From Notospermus geniculatus (taxonomy: Eukaryota > Nemertea > Pilidiophora > Heteronemertea > Lineidae): a stretch of 64,000 nt of DNA. Positions 21,944-33,665 of the stretch are shown here, piece after piece; the first letter of the stretch is position 1, and every line of letters starts with the position of its first letter. The notes below the pieces were generated by a model. It did no database searches. It worked only from the letters and a program-made list of their open reading frames with translations, and was not told where the DNA came from. The DNA lies in assembly GCA_002633025.1 (NCBI GenBank), contig NMRB01000848.1:110291-174290 (forward strand). Direction: 5' to 3'. The translations under genes were made by a program, and so were the position numbers.

Positions 21944-22138
21944 GTGGGTGGTATGGTAGGCCTACCATTCATCCATCTGACCAAGTCCGCATAATATTGC
22001 TGTCAGTATGCGTCACTCCTGACTGTTTCAAAACAAAATGTGGTACATGTTTATCAAAAATGACGTATGACGTGGCAAACACCTGTGTTTTTCTTGCGCA
22101 CAATTCAGTGGATTACATGTAATTTTTTGTACTTACAG

Positions 22139-22276
22139 GTCACGTTCTGAAACAATTCAAAGGGACAGAAATCGAGAAGAGCCGCACTATTGAAGAAAAG
22201 GATGTGAAAGACAGGCTGAAACATGCCCTGAAGTATTGGCCGAAGTCGCTGTTTCCGAATGTTATTGAAAGTTAAT
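22139..22276 (+). CDS. possible terminal exon, unknown protein
   Basis: After a strong acceptor (TTTTTGTACTTACAG) a 46-codon frame reads VLKQFKGTEIEKSRTIEEKD then VKDRLKHALKYWPKSLFPNV and stops at TAA 22274-22276. The charged, helical composition looks coding rather than random. No family is recognised. Confidence 0.35.
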
Positions 22277-22408
22277 TTGCTTTTGGGGAGTCGCCAGAAC
22301 TGGTGAAAACTGAGTCGTGACATTTTAAAGGTTTGATTTTGTAGTCCAGTATCAGTAGCAGAAGATGACCAATACAACTGTGTAACTTAATATTTCACAA
22401 GGGATACA

Positions 22409-22560
22409 CTAACGACTTGTACATCTCCCCATCGTATATATCTGACAATGAACTGTGATCATTTTTATCACGCTGAAAATAATAGATTTCAGCGTGATAA
22501 AAATGATCACAGTTCATTGTCAGATATATATATACGATGGGGAGATGTACAAGTCGTTAG
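22409..22560. repeat. near-perfect 152-bp palindrome
   Basis: CTAACGACTTGTACATCTCC (22409) continues for about 70 bp and is then repeated as its exact reverse complement ending at 22560. The loop near 22479-22488 is about 9 nt. The only difference between arms is a 2-nt TA expansion in the TATATA tract. No terminal duplication is visible. Confidence 0.95.
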
Positions 22561-22910
22561 GTGAAGGTGTACTGACAAGAGATCCTGCCTCCATCAGCTG
22601 GACGTTCAGTACAGATGATTTGCCATTGTTCCCTTCATCAAATTTTTCCATATGGCCCCCTTCAAGCTGTGGTGAATGAATTGCCTCCCAAAGTAAGAAA
22701 AGAAAATGTACTGCTTGTATATCGGGTGGCCCAGAAAAAACGATAACACTTTTTAAACTAGAATAATTCAAAAAACTATTGTACGCATAACTTTGAAATT
22801 TTACTTGTTGAACACAGAGGTTCAAAGAAACTGCATGGTTTACAAGAAAATAATATGCAATGGCATGAGAATTGGAAGCACCCTTGGACAACAGCAGCGA
22901 AGTAAAAGGA

Positions 22911-23178
22911 ACAAGTGAATTGCTTTGTTACTGTAACAAAAGCATCTGGTGGTACTGATTCATTAGCTCTGGGACATGACATGAACTTAGTAGATCGAAT
23001 GGTTGGAAGGAATGAGTTTGTACCGTTATGTTGCAATCATATCCGTGAATTTCATCTTGGGCTAAATAAAGTTGCGGTTCGTGTTCATGACATTGTCAGC
23101 AAGTGCTCTGTTATTCAAAGGTCAGAATCATTTCCTCAGCCAGTTTGTTGCTTGCATCCAAGTAAACAGTTGCTCATA
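22911..23178 (+). repeat. gene-derived repeat, copy C, with longest open frame
   Basis: An inverted partial copy of the A/B repeat. Its frame stays open for about 85 codons (VTVTKASGGTDSLALGHDMN, then VDRMVGRNEFVPL), whereas A and B carry a 13-bp deletion and stops. This copy is probably closest to the source exon. The family is not recognised. Confidence 0.5.
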
Positions 23179-23259
23179 TGAGATGGATACTAGTGTGAAT
23201 GCAAAACATTGGGATATTTTGGATAACAGCACGGGTAACACGGGTTAGGTATATATTAT

Positions 23260-23720
23260 TACGATGGTGCGGTGTCTGTCGTCATTGTTGTCCGTTGGCA
23301 AGGCACATTTCGTGAATCTGCTGGAGCTGTTGATCTGAAACTTGGTATCGGTACATACACCCCTAAGTCACATGATATATGACACCATGCTTCGGTCCCA
23401 TTCATCTCTTACCTTGGCCACCAAGTGGCGCAAACCCAAAAAAAAACACAAGTGCAATTAACTCCTGAACTAATGACTGGATCGTTTCCAAATTTTTATC
23501 ATTGGTGCTTATAATGAGGATACAGGACATACGTAGTGGGTGTTTGATTTGACCTACTTTTCAAGGTCAAAGTTGTCATTTATCATTTAATTTGTACCAC
23601 TTCCTAACTGCTTGGGTTATGGACCTGAAAATTTGTACATACAGTGAGTAATTTGTTATTAAACTGGTTCTGGCTCAAAATTTTCTAAGTCAATTAAAGG
23701 GCCAGAACAGGATAAATTAG
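23260..23720. repeat. dispersed invertebrate repeat (also at 30.2-30.7 kb)
   Basis: Contains TTGATCTGAAACTTGGTA, TGACTGGATCGTTTCCAAAT and TTCAAGGTCAAAG blocks that recur around 30240-30660. Non-coding. Confidence 0.7.
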
Positions 23721-23766
23721 ACAAAGGGCCACATGCACGGGTTGGACTTCAGCCACACTTTCATTA

Positions 23767-23900
23767 GACCGAGTTTACATCGGATGACATATGCGAAACG
23801 AACACGCAGGCGAACAAAGGTTTCATGGGGATGAATTCTTTGTGAACACATTTGTTCGCCTGCGTGTTCATGTCGCCTGTCATCTGATGTAAACTCGCCC
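23767..23900. mobile_element. 134-bp hairpin MITE, TSD TTA
   Basis: The arms GACCGAGTTTACATCGGATG... and ...CATCTGATGTAAACTCGCCC are flanked by TTA on both sides (23764-23766, 23901-23903). The internal ACACGCAGGCGAACAAA is also inverted. A half-copy of the same family starts at about 52681. Confidence 0.85.
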
Positions 23901-24012
23901 TTACAGTTGCACTTTTCTCAGTGCTTAAAGCATAGAGAGAGTCCAAATTAAGCTACACTTCAGGCTCAAGTCCGACTCGTGAATAATGCCTTAAGCCATT
24001 TTATGGTGGCCT

Positions 24013-24166
24013 ATTCATCGTATCCATGACGTAGGCCCAGGCCTACGTCATTCTGTGACGTTGCGTCTTTTGTCCACCACCTGATTCAGGAAAGCAATGA
24101 ATTTTGCAAATTACCTATTGCGTCATTACGGCGACGTCAGCAATGGTGGACATGGATACGATGAAT
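24013..24166. mobile_element. 154-bp hairpin element
   Basis: ATTCATCGTATCCATG (24013) is inverted at CATGGATACGATGAAT (24166). The middle contains GTCCACCA...TGGTGGAC and CGTCATT...ATTACGGCGACG partial pairings. Target duplication not resolved. Confidence 0.7.
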
Positions 24167-24557
24167 AATATTAATTTGGTCTATCATATTTTATTCGGGA
24201 AATTTGATTGAACGATGTTGATTTCCGGTTGTGATCAATCAGATGTTGTTGGCTGGTGTCTTTATGAATGAAAGGTTTTGGAAGTTGTAGTCAGTCAGAT
24301 GTTTCATGAATGGAAGGTGTGTGTAATTCTGCTGGTAAAGTATGGCAACATCTAACTTTGACTTAATGGAATTCGGAAGTTAGGAAATTAATTGATGGAG
24401 TTTCAGTTTCGACGGACCTTTAGTGACACGCGGCTATTGAATAACCAGTGGACAGCGCGAACAATAGTGGAACGATCACAACGATCAACAAGCATGATTA
24501 AAAACCGCAACGCTCTGCAACATTACATGACTTTGGCATTCCATTGGGTCGAAGTTA

Positions 24558-24698
24558 GGCCGGGTTCACACTGCGAGCGAAACGGCGAAGCGAAGCGATG
24601 TGGTGAAAAGATCTGGGAGCATGACAATGGCCTGTAACGCTACAGGACAATGGAAATTCGCTTCACTTCGCCATTTCGCTCGCAGTGTGAAACCGGCC
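24558..24698. mobile_element. 141-bp hairpin MITE, TSD TTA
   Basis: GGCCGGGTTCACACTGCGAG is inverted at the right end (CTCGCAGTGTGAAACCGGCC). TTA occurs on both sides (24555-24557 and 24699-24701). The arms also share GCGAAACGGCGAAG...CTTCGCCATTTCGC. Confidence 0.9.
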
Positions 24699-25063
24699 TT
24701 ACATGTTGTCAGACTTTACCCATGTAAAACTAACGAAGCAGTACTGAAAGTAACTGACAACTCATTTACATACACCATGCTATGCTAAGAAAAGTAGGAC
24801 ACCAAGCAGAAAAGTATATTCGTACTCTGAGCCTCATGAATGAATTTTGCACCCACCAAAACTGTAAAATATAAAAGCTAACGCTGATTGCAGACCTTCA
24901 CCCTTCTTATCCGACACTTAGAGCTAGAATGGGCCACTGTTTCACCCATGTTTCTATCTGTTGATAATAGATTTATAAGGGGTCCAACCATTCAAAAGTT
25001 AGCTATACCATTCTCCTGTACAAAAGCTGAGTTTTTGAGTACAATGATAAAGTAAGTACTTAA

Positions 25064-25206
25064 GCGGGGTTCATTGGCACACGGATTTTGTCCGACTCGG
25101 GTCCGTAAAAAATCGATCATATTGACTTTTGCGTTGTCCGGTATCCGCAAAAATAGGGGCAAACGGACTGGAAACGGACCGGATTCGTGCGCCAATGAAC
25201 CTTGCT
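25064..25206. mobile_element. 143-bp MITE, TSD TTAA
   Basis: GCGGGGTTCATTGGC... and ...GCCAATGAACCTTGCT are flanked by TTAA (25060-25063, 25207-25210). A diverged relative of the left end appears at about 37197 (CGTGATTCATTGGCACGGGG). The TTAA target suggests piggyBac or Kolobok mobilisation. Confidence 0.75.
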
Positions 25207-25401
25207 TTAAGTTACAATATTATAGGTTTGAATATATTGTATATATGTCGGCCCAATTGAACATTTTGTAAACTTAGTACTTTGCGAACCAATTTTTAGC
25301 GGAATAACCTGGCGAGATGACATAACCAGTTCTTGGTACTGTGGAAATTTATTCCAATTGAATTTCTTGTAAGTTGTTCAGATTCCGTGATACATATAGT
25401 A

Positions 25402-25498
25402 GGATAACAAGTGGAAACACATCGACTGATTGCAATGCAACCTTTGGCCCTGCAGGCTGACAAGATAAAAATCGGTCATGGTGTTTCCACTTGTTACC
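25402..25498. mobile_element. small hairpin element
   Basis: GGATAACAAGTGGAAACAC (25402-25420) is inverted at 25481-25498 (GTGTTTCCACTTGTTACC). The unpaired middle is about 60 nt. Non-coding. Confidence 0.6.
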
Positions 25499-26164
25499 CC
25501 TTCGACATAAGACTGCAGTCACATAGAACTACACGCTTCACGTGTACCATGTAGTTCCATGTATTGAAGCCTAAAGGTCTCCTAAATGCCTTGATGAGAG
25601 AAGATGTCAAACTTAGTCCCCCACTTCTGTACGATTTGAGAACTAATACTACTAACCTTCATATTAGGCTAGGCCTAATTTCGTCCATGGTTTCTGTGAT
25701 TATGAGACACCCTTTTGTGAACATGTTATGTTATGACAGCTCTTATGTCTCATTTTTATGAACCTTTTATACTATGTTGTTTTTATATACTAGAACACTG
25801 GTTTTGTTGGAAAATAAATTATTCTGTATTCTACTTTTTTGTTCGTTCAAGTATATTACATGTTAATTAATGAACGGAAAATTCCAAATGACCTCGGCGA
25901 ATTATGGAGCGCAAGAACCTCATGGTAAAATGGTGTTAACTCGATGTCATTCACCATCCATGAATTTCATCCATACAAAGTGGAAAATCTATTACTTACA
26001 TGTATGCCTGCACATGTATGAACTCTTGGATACACCCATATTACCACATAGTAATACACTGCATCTGTGATTAATGCTCCAATGATTTTCTATACAGGGT
26101 AAAAGAATGACTGAGTGTCACAAGGGTGCCATTAGTAGGCCTACCACCTGGAATGTTGAAAAGA

Positions 26165-26650
26165 TGTAGAAAGAAGAAAACCGCATGGTAAATTGTATTT
26201 TACATGTGAAAAAGTATTATTAACACATGGAAATTGTACCAAAATAATTGGAAAACTAAATTACAACACAGAAAAGATTACCACGTTCAAAAAAATACCA
26301 TGTGGTAAAAACTGTCTTTTACACGAGGAAAAATACAATTACCACGTGGAACAGTGACATTAATAAGTGGAAAAGTAACATTACCACATTGAAAAGTTAT
26401 TACCACGTGGAAAAAAAATAATTGCCACGTGGTAATCATCTTCTACACGTGGAAAAGTGCCATACCACGTGGAAAAATTCTCATTACCACATTGAAAAGT
26501 TATTACCACGTGGAAAAAAATATTTGCCACGTGGTAACAGTCTTTTACACGTGGAAATCTGCCATTACCACATGGTAAAGTGCCATTACCACGTGGTAAC
26601 GTACCATTACCATGTGGTAATGGCCATTTCCACGTGGTACATTTTCGTAA
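26165..26650. repeat. array of CCACGTGG palindromes
   Basis: More than a dozen copies of TACCACGTGGAAAA and variants (TTACCACGTGGTAA) at 15-40-bp spacing. The core CACGTG is the E-box palindrome. Frames such as HVEKCHYH or HYHVVM are artefacts of the repeat. Confidence 0.85.
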
Positions 26651-26789
26651 GGGTTCACTTGGAGAATTTCCGTACTGGTACTTTTGCAATTACTACTTTG
26701 AAAAAAATCATATATTTGGATATTATAAGGCACAGAGAAGCCATTTACACCCATCCGCATTTGCTGGTAGGCCTACTTGTTATTAATTT

Positions 26790-26895
26790 TCAGGTCAGTA
26801 ACGGCCGGCAGTAACGGTACTGACCGTCACTACTTAAACCATTATGACGTCAGTACCGTTACCGGTACAAAACTGACGTCAGTACCGTTACACAT
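26790..26895. repeat. clustered GTAACGGTAC / GTACCGTTAC palindromes
   Basis: Four copies of CAGTACCGTTAC or its inverse with intervening TGACGTCAG. Short-range structure only. Confidence 0.6.
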
Positions 26896-27323
26896 GAAAT
26901 AGCCTCATTAACTGTAAACGTGCCCCAGAATAGTTTAGAACCCGATTGCACCTGTCAATACCATACACGAGCAATACGATGCGACTTTTTCTTCCGGGTT
27001 TTACTCATAACAGTCTATTATTTAAATTGGGAATTATTAAGTACCTGGGAGTCAAATGGAAACGAAATTTTCAACCACCTAATGTAACATTCGAAATTCA
27101 TTCTCATTACAAATTGACCAAGTGCTTCACTGCTTACACACGCATACCAGTGAGTGCGTCATTGCCCACCCTCCAAAACCACCAACTGCTTCAATGCTCT
27201 AACTCCATTCACACACACTGCGTCATTACAAACATACACTATCGCGCATGTGCTACACAATTGTATCAACCCCGCTTATCTCTATCTACACAATGAATCA
27301 CGCGCTGATTACGTTAATTACCA

Positions 27324-27678
27324 TGCTTCATCCTGTTCGTCGAGTATGATGTAACACTCACTGAGGAATGTTTACTGCTGAGCTACAACCTGTTCGTCGA
27401 GTAGGATGCAGCACTGACTGAATAGAGTTTACGGGCCTGCTTCAACCTGTTCGTCGCGTAGGGTGTAGCAGGGGCAGAATTTTTTTACTGCGTTGCTACA
27501 ACCTGTTTGTAGTGTAGGGTGTAGCAGGGGCAGAAATATTTTCTTGGATTGCTACAACCTGTTTGACGAGTAGGTTGTAGCAGATATGGAAGTTTTTATT
27601 TACACTGCGTTTAATATGATGCATTGGCTGAAAGTCAATCAATGCGTGCTTCATCCTACTCGACGAATAGGTTGAAGC
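27324..27678. repeat. tandem array of six 31-nt hairpins
   Basis: Units at about 27324, 27382, 27439, 27495, 27551 and 27648 have the form GCTACAACCT-loop-AGGTTGTAGC with a loop GTTCGTCGAGT. The unit at 27551 pairs perfectly over 10 bp. Spacing is 55-58 bp for the first five. The last carries the loop in reverse complement. Spacers diverge while stems show compensating variants (CTTCATCCT/AGGATGCAG). Confidence 0.85.
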
Positions 27679-28226
27679 ACATCCAACTATTTGTTTTGAT
27701 TTTGTAACATTAATGTTACAATTCAAAATTAACTAATCGTTTTTTATTCGACAGTCTGCTTCAAATATGTCGCACTATGAGCCATCAGTAGTCTCATATT
27801 CTTCTTCAATGTTTCATTCTTTGAAAATAGTAACCTTGATTCCCTGTGGCGTGTCAGCTTGACCATTGGNGAATTACGGTACGTATTCTGTGGCTGCTGT
27901 GGGGCGCCCCTGGCGGGCGGCCTGTGTTAGGCGCTGGAGAGGGGCGCACGGCCAGGGTTAAGTTTTCGTCCACTCGCCGCCCGCCCCCGCCCCCCCCCCC
28001 CGCCTGGGTTGGCCTCCTCCCTCTCGTTGCTTCAGAACAGTTTGCCTGATTTTCATCCCCTAATACTCAACTGCCAAGGCAATGAGAGGAAGGAGGCGAC
28101 ACTGAGGATGAGGCAAACCTCATCATAATTCTATTGTATGAGATCACATTCCCAGGACATTCAACCCTGCTTTTCTTATGAAATAAAATGTCCTCAAGAG
28201 ATCAGCTGGCAGCACAACACAATTAA

Positions 28227-28530
28227 AGGGAGATTGCACTCATTGCAAATTTTTGAATTTTTATCAATCCATGGAGACTATTGCGATGATGTCACTATTG
28301 TCAATACAAGTAGGCTGAATGAGCTAACACTGTGACTGGCTAAGCCCATTTGCTGTACCTTCATAAATATGCATTGAACACACATGACATCACGCGTGTG
28401 CTGTGCAATATGGTCCCCTTGGGATGCAACAAAAATGCTTAAAAGGATGAGTTTGCCAATTTAAATAAAATATGTACTGACGATACTTCAAAAATTCAAA
28501 ATTTTTATTCAATGAATGGAGTTTCCCTTT
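28227..28530. mobile_element. MITE family 1, copy 1
   Basis: Terminal AGGGAGATTGCACTCATTG ... AATGAATGGAGTTTCCCTTT. The same family is at 42811-43155. Left flank TTAA; the right flank is TTAG and therefore imperfect. Contains a GTCACTATTGTCAATA block common to both copies. Confidence 0.75.
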
Positions 28531-28534
28531 AGGA

Positions 28535-30160
28535 TATATATTTTTGATGTGACCGCGGGCAACTTGCAAGCGTTTGACTTCCGGCAAGGAATGCAGCAAT
28601 TCTGGGGTTGCCCAGGGCCGTATTTAGATTTTTGGTCCTGGAGAGGAGCAAGGGGCAAAAGCCAAACTTCTCACAGCGCCACCTGTCTCCATTCTTGCGA
28701 CCTAGTGACACTGCCAGGTTCCTACTTTTCCGGCGGAGGATCGTCGTTCCAATACATTCCAAATGGAATTGAAATGTTTCATGGGCACGTACAAGAAACG
28801 TTTTGTCGACCTAATTTTATCTGATTGGAAAACAGAAGCACGTGAACAAAGGACGCCCTCTGATTGGTTAAAAGTGTGAGAAAGTGGGAGCCTAATCACA
28901 TCCCATGCCTGTAAAGTTCCGCGAACAAGCTACTTATTCTGATCATTTACAGGATTTTTTTATGGTGGTATAATTACTACGCTTGGACACGTTCGAACCC
29001 CTTTGTAATGAATGAGCTGGACATCCGGAATTAGCAATGCTTTGTTTGACGAATTAGCCTTTTTATCTACAGACAAGTTTCACTTCGTTGTGGCTCGCTC
29101 ATTGTCTTTTAGTTTGTATTTGTTGTTCAGTTGTCATGGTTGTAATCTTGTTGTCAAGGTAGAAGTTTTCTTGCTAAAGTTGTAACTTTGTATATGGTAT
29201 TCAGGTCTTGGACTCCAGCCTGTGAACACCAGATTTGGACTCGCCAATCTGTGACTACTATACCCATGTATATAAATGCTGTATTTTGAACGACGAATTG
29301 GAAATATACCAGAAGAAAGGATCTCCATCTTCAGGTTTATTTGAGCTAGTTTCCCCCCATAAAAATTTATTCGTCTCAAATGTTACATTTCCACGTTTGA
29401 TAAATTTATATTGTTTCATATGAATCGATTTTATTGACATTTATTCGAGATTTGCTGTGTCAAATGTACGCGCACTATATTCCAGCCAGCCGGAAAGCGA
29501 TGAGCCAGCTGCTGCTAGCGGCATAAGCGGCCAGTCCAAAAGTAGGCCGCGCATGCTGGGTAGGAAATACATGTAGTTTGGGCAAAAGCCTCTCGGGGGA
29601 CGGGGCAGAAGACCTTTTTTTCCGTTTTTGCCCAAAGTCCGCATGAAAGTCACGTTCTTGGCTCGGGGGGGGGGGGGAAACAACCCCCCCNCCAAACTGG
29701 TGCTGCACCTCACGAAAGGCCGCCGCAAATTTCCTCTTCAGTGAGAGCATCCTTCTACCTCGTCTCTTATGCATTGCTATTTTGAACTGTGCCGAGTAGT
29801 GTCTCATTGACTCTACAGCTCAGAACTGTCAGGGCTAAAGTCAAATACCCTTAAGGCGACATTCCACGTGAGAGAAATGTCGACATTTTCTCTCAGCCGA
29901 CTGTCGACAGAAGTAGGCCTATCTGTTGTCCGTCCACATCATCTTGGCGACCAAGGGTTGTGACATCGCTCCGCCCTCCGACTACGCTCGCACAAACCCT
30001 TGGCATCTTTCGCAGTCGTCACCTAGGCTGTTCTGTTACCACCCCTCCGTTCAATATGCATTTGGTACTATCATATTTCATATTTGGTCTGTTTATTTCA
30101 AATAGATACCGGTATGTCATTGTATAGTGTTTATTGACTTTCTTATCATTTAGGAACTGC
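28535..30160. other. no recognised gene
   Basis: Unassigned sequence including GC-rich 29560-29720 with a poly-G run beside a single N. Open frames there change phase around the N and are unreliable. A CCAGGGCCGTATTTAGATTT segment near 28611 resembles the ends of other TEs here. Confidence 0.3.
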
Positions 30161-30163
30161 TAC

Positions 30164-31926
30164 AGGGCAATTCCATGTTGTAGAGACTCACTTTCCAAGG
30201 TGTTTTTAGCTCAGCTGACCAATGGAAAACCTCAATAACTTCTGAACTAATGACTGGATCATCTCGAAATTTTTATCATAGGTGTGTCTAATGAGGATAC
30301 ATAACATATATAACGGGTTTTTGATTTGACCTTCTTTTCAAGGTCACAGAGGTCAAAGTTCAGAATTTTGCCTTTTGGTGGCACGTTTCGTAGCCGCTGG
30401 GGCTATTGATCTGAAACTTGGTACATATATACCCCTAGGTTAGGTGACCTGCGACACCAAGTTTTGGTCCGATTCGATTATTGGCTTGGCCACAAGGTGG
30501 CCAAAACCAAAAACACATAAAGTGCAATAACTCCTGATCCAATGACTGGATCGTTTCCAAATTTTTGTCATAGGTGTATCTAATTAGGATACATAACATA
30601 TGGAACAGGTTTTTCATTTGACCTACTTTTCAAGGTCACAGAGGTCAGAGGTGTATAAAAGTAACGAACCTGTCACAGTTTGCCATTATTTCACTGAGCG
30701 ACTTCATTTCTTGCACAAACGTGTATTAGAAGGGTACCTTCAAAAATAACAAGTTTCGGCGTGATCGGACGTCCAATATGGCCACAGGTGGCGTAACCTG
30801 AGAATCATCTGAGTGCTATAACTCAGGGACGGCTTGACCCGGAGTGCTCAAACATAGGCCTACCTCACTCTAGATCACCTTTAGGTGCATCTCAAATTTC
30901 GGCCTGATTTGACTTCCAGTATGGCCACCAGGTGGCATAACCCGAAAATCATCAAAGTGCTATAACTCAGGAATGACTTCCAGAGTGCTCAAATTTGATG
31001 TGTGGCTCCCTCTAGATACTCTATTTGCACATTAAGTTTCGGCCCGATTGGACATCCAGTATGGCCACCAGGTGGCATAACCCGAAAATCATAGTGCTAC
31101 CAGTTGGTGAATAATTCATACACATACCTGTCCTCTTTTCCCCTGTTACAACCTCTTGAGTTAGCAGGTCATAGTCAGCTGAGCGCAAGGCCCATGGGCC
31201 TTTTGTTTTCATAAATTGGGGATTGTTTGAACAGTGTTTGATATTGAACCCACAAATACGCACCAATGTAAAACAAAATTGTCTTTCATTGCAATGATAC
31301 GGTGAATGCTAGCTATCTTAAGTCACACAAGGTATTTTTTTTTCATTTTTCCTCAAATTCTCATGTTCTTGTGAATTGCCTCATTTTTAACCAATCAGGT
31401 AAAACAATTTTTCTCAACCGTGTCAGTTTTGTAATGCCACTATCCATATTGACAATGAGACATCAGCAGATATTGGCTTGTTCAAAGCAAAACCTCCAAA
31501 ATTCTGTTCATGTAAACTACTTTTGCTCTTGTAACGTCAGTCACACATAGTTATGCAATTATTGTGATTATGGCTTTGGTTTGTAACATGGCAAGGAACA
31601 ACAAAATAACATTGCATGTAACCCTCCATCCTAGAATAAAAACAGTCGTTTGCCATGCTTTGTTAAAAGACAATGTTGCAGTAAAGTTGATGTATTTTCC
31701 TGTGGCCTTTTTTGTAACGTCAGTCACACCCAGAGTTGTGAGTGCTGCCATCTTGTACAAAGTACCAACCAAATTTCCTTCCAGCACCAGGTAGACCCAG
31801 TTCCTAGCATGCCTCTCACAAGATATGAAAGCTCAGGTGCTGATCGTTTTAATACAAATGACCATGGTCACTTCAAATGACCATTTCCTCTCTGAAATGT
31901 AACGTCAGTCACCGTGGAATTGCCCT
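30164..31926. mobile_element. 1.76-kb repeat composite with AGGGCAATTCCA ends
   Basis: AGGGCAATTCCA (30164-30175) is inverted at 31915-31926. The interior holds two copies of the TGACTGGATC...TTCAAGGTCACAGAGGTCA block, about three copies of GTATGGCCACCAGGTGGCATAACC (split, near 30790, 30915 and 31060), and three GTAACGTCAGTCAC motifs (31531-31909). A TAGCTCAGCTGA/TCAGCTGAGC pair encloses 30208-31180, so more than one element may be present. Confidence 0.5.
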
Positions 31927-31929
31927 ACT

Positions 31930-32640
31930 TATCCTTATTTTTAACCATTAATTGGAAGAAATCCCCTATACCAGGAAATCCCCCGCACGACTGATCGATG
32001 GAAGAGCTAATAAAATTCACGGCTTGGCAAGTACACGTGGCTGACAATTAGCGCTGACTGGTACAATTCACTTGCTGCTTCCCATTTTTGTACACACGAG
32101 TACATTGTTTCCATCAATAAAAGTATTCCTTGCCTGTCGTTTCAGCGGATTCAAGCTTTGAATCCGGATCATATGCCTTGAAATCGCGAATCGCTCGCTG
32201 TCATTCTGCATTCGCCATGTTGTATTCTGTTACCTCGTTCCCAGTTTGATACGCAAGTAGATTGTCCTACTGAAGAGTTTAGTTGGTATAATGCCAAAAC
32301 CTGAAGGCGAGGTTAACGGGCAAATCTCAGGAGGGCTCTGATTGGTACATTGATTTCCCGATGTGGGTCAATACAGAAACTCATGCGAAAGCTTCCAGGG
32401 GTAGTGGCGTAGTCTTCATGACGTAGCCAATACACGTGGAGTTCCAGGATGGTCCGCATGAGAGAAAAGTGCACAGAGAGTCACTATCAGCAAGGTAGTT
32501 TCTAGCTTGCGCAAGTTTCTCTCAAGACAAATTTTGTTGGCCTTTTCCACGTTAGAGTAAAACTGTCAGGAAACAACCAGCTATGGTCATTGTTCCTTCC
32601 CTCGTGCGAGTAGGCCTATGTTGCCTTCGAGGAGAACACA
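31930..32640. other. no recognised gene
   Basis: Unassigned. Carries CACGTGG and CCAATCA-like words but no supportable promoter or coding frame. Confidence 0.3.
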
Positions 32641-32649
32641 GGTAGCAAC

Positions 32650-33413
32650 GGTAGTATGTAAACATTGAAACGTTTCAAAAGAAACGGGCCAAATGAAACG
32701 ACCCAAAAAACATGCTAAATCTGAAGTTGCATGGCAGAAACGGTGTAATTTTGTTATTTCCAGTTCATTTTTGGCACTTTCATGGCATATAGCATTAAAA
32801 TCTCTCTGAAAACACACGTCTCCCGTTCAAAACACACGTGTTGTTATTGTTTACATGACACCATGCTTCCCATTCATTCAATGTTCAAGGTCTCCGATCC
32901 CAAATATGGATGCCGTCGCTTCAGAAATTCTCTATGCGATTATTAAATACCTTTTATCATATACTTTCTCCATATGTCACTCGCCATAGTTATTTTCTGT
33001 GAGGAATTTGTGTGAGGCCTCAAAACGTCTTCAAAATATATCGTTTTTGATATTGGGCAACGTTTGTAACACAATGTGCATGCGAGTAATTGTGAATAGA
33101 TAATAAGCCATGAGCATTCCAACCAATTAGCGTACTCCGATCATACCATTATGAGGGCTGCGAGGTTGGCGAGAGGAAAATGTGACATCGTTCCCCGCAG
33201 TGTAGCCTAAATCTGGCTAAGAAATTGCAGAAAAAGCTAAAATGATGATAAATATAATGAAGGCATCGGGTAATCTACGTTCCTCTATTCATACAATGTA
33301 AAATAATATACGTTTTTGGTATTTTTGTTATGACTTTTCGTATTTTTAAAAACAATTTGGGTCGTTTCATTTGGCTCGTTTCTTTTGAAACGTTTCAATG
33401 TGTACATACTACC
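32650..33413. mobile_element. 764-bp DNA transposon, 9-bp TSD GGTAGCAAC
   Basis: Ends GGTAGTATGTAAACATTGAA...; the inverse ends at 33413 with arms of about 58 bp and about two mismatches (shared AACGTTTCAAAAGAAACG). The perfect 9-bp repeat GGTAGCAAC stands at 32641-32649 and 33414-33422. Non-coding. The 9-bp duplication and long arms fit Mutator-like non-autonomous elements. Confidence 0.93.
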
Positions 33414-33665
33414 GGTAGCAACAGCGACTGCTGTCTACATCTTCTTCACAGGAACCAATTTCAAACCAATTTTAACCCAAACTGAATAAGTTCGGCGGAA
33501 AATTGGTTCCTGAGATTTTGGATATTTCTTTGCAGTTCGCCAACTTTCATCTCAACTGCTACTGCAGTTTCCTTCAATGCCATGGATTTCTTCATTCTGT
33601 CCCTATAAAGTTTTGATTCAACATCCCATAAACAGGGATGGTTCTCGTATTCACTATAATTAGAC

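Noticed and set aside
26422-26814. 130-codon plus frame and overlapping minus frame
   Set aside because: Both arise from the CCACGTGG array and have no protein character.
27324-27678. CRISPR array
   Set aside because: Spaced repeats, but the genome is eukaryotic, the repeats are hairpins that vary in paired fashion, and the last one is inverted.
27846-28049. GC-rich 67-codon frame (proline-rich)
   Set aside because: Crosses an ambiguous base, contains homopolymer C runs and has no motif.
29441-29807. Overlapping minus frames at 29.4-29.8 kb
   Set aside because: They pass through a single N in a poly-G/poly-C tract, so the frame is unreliable.
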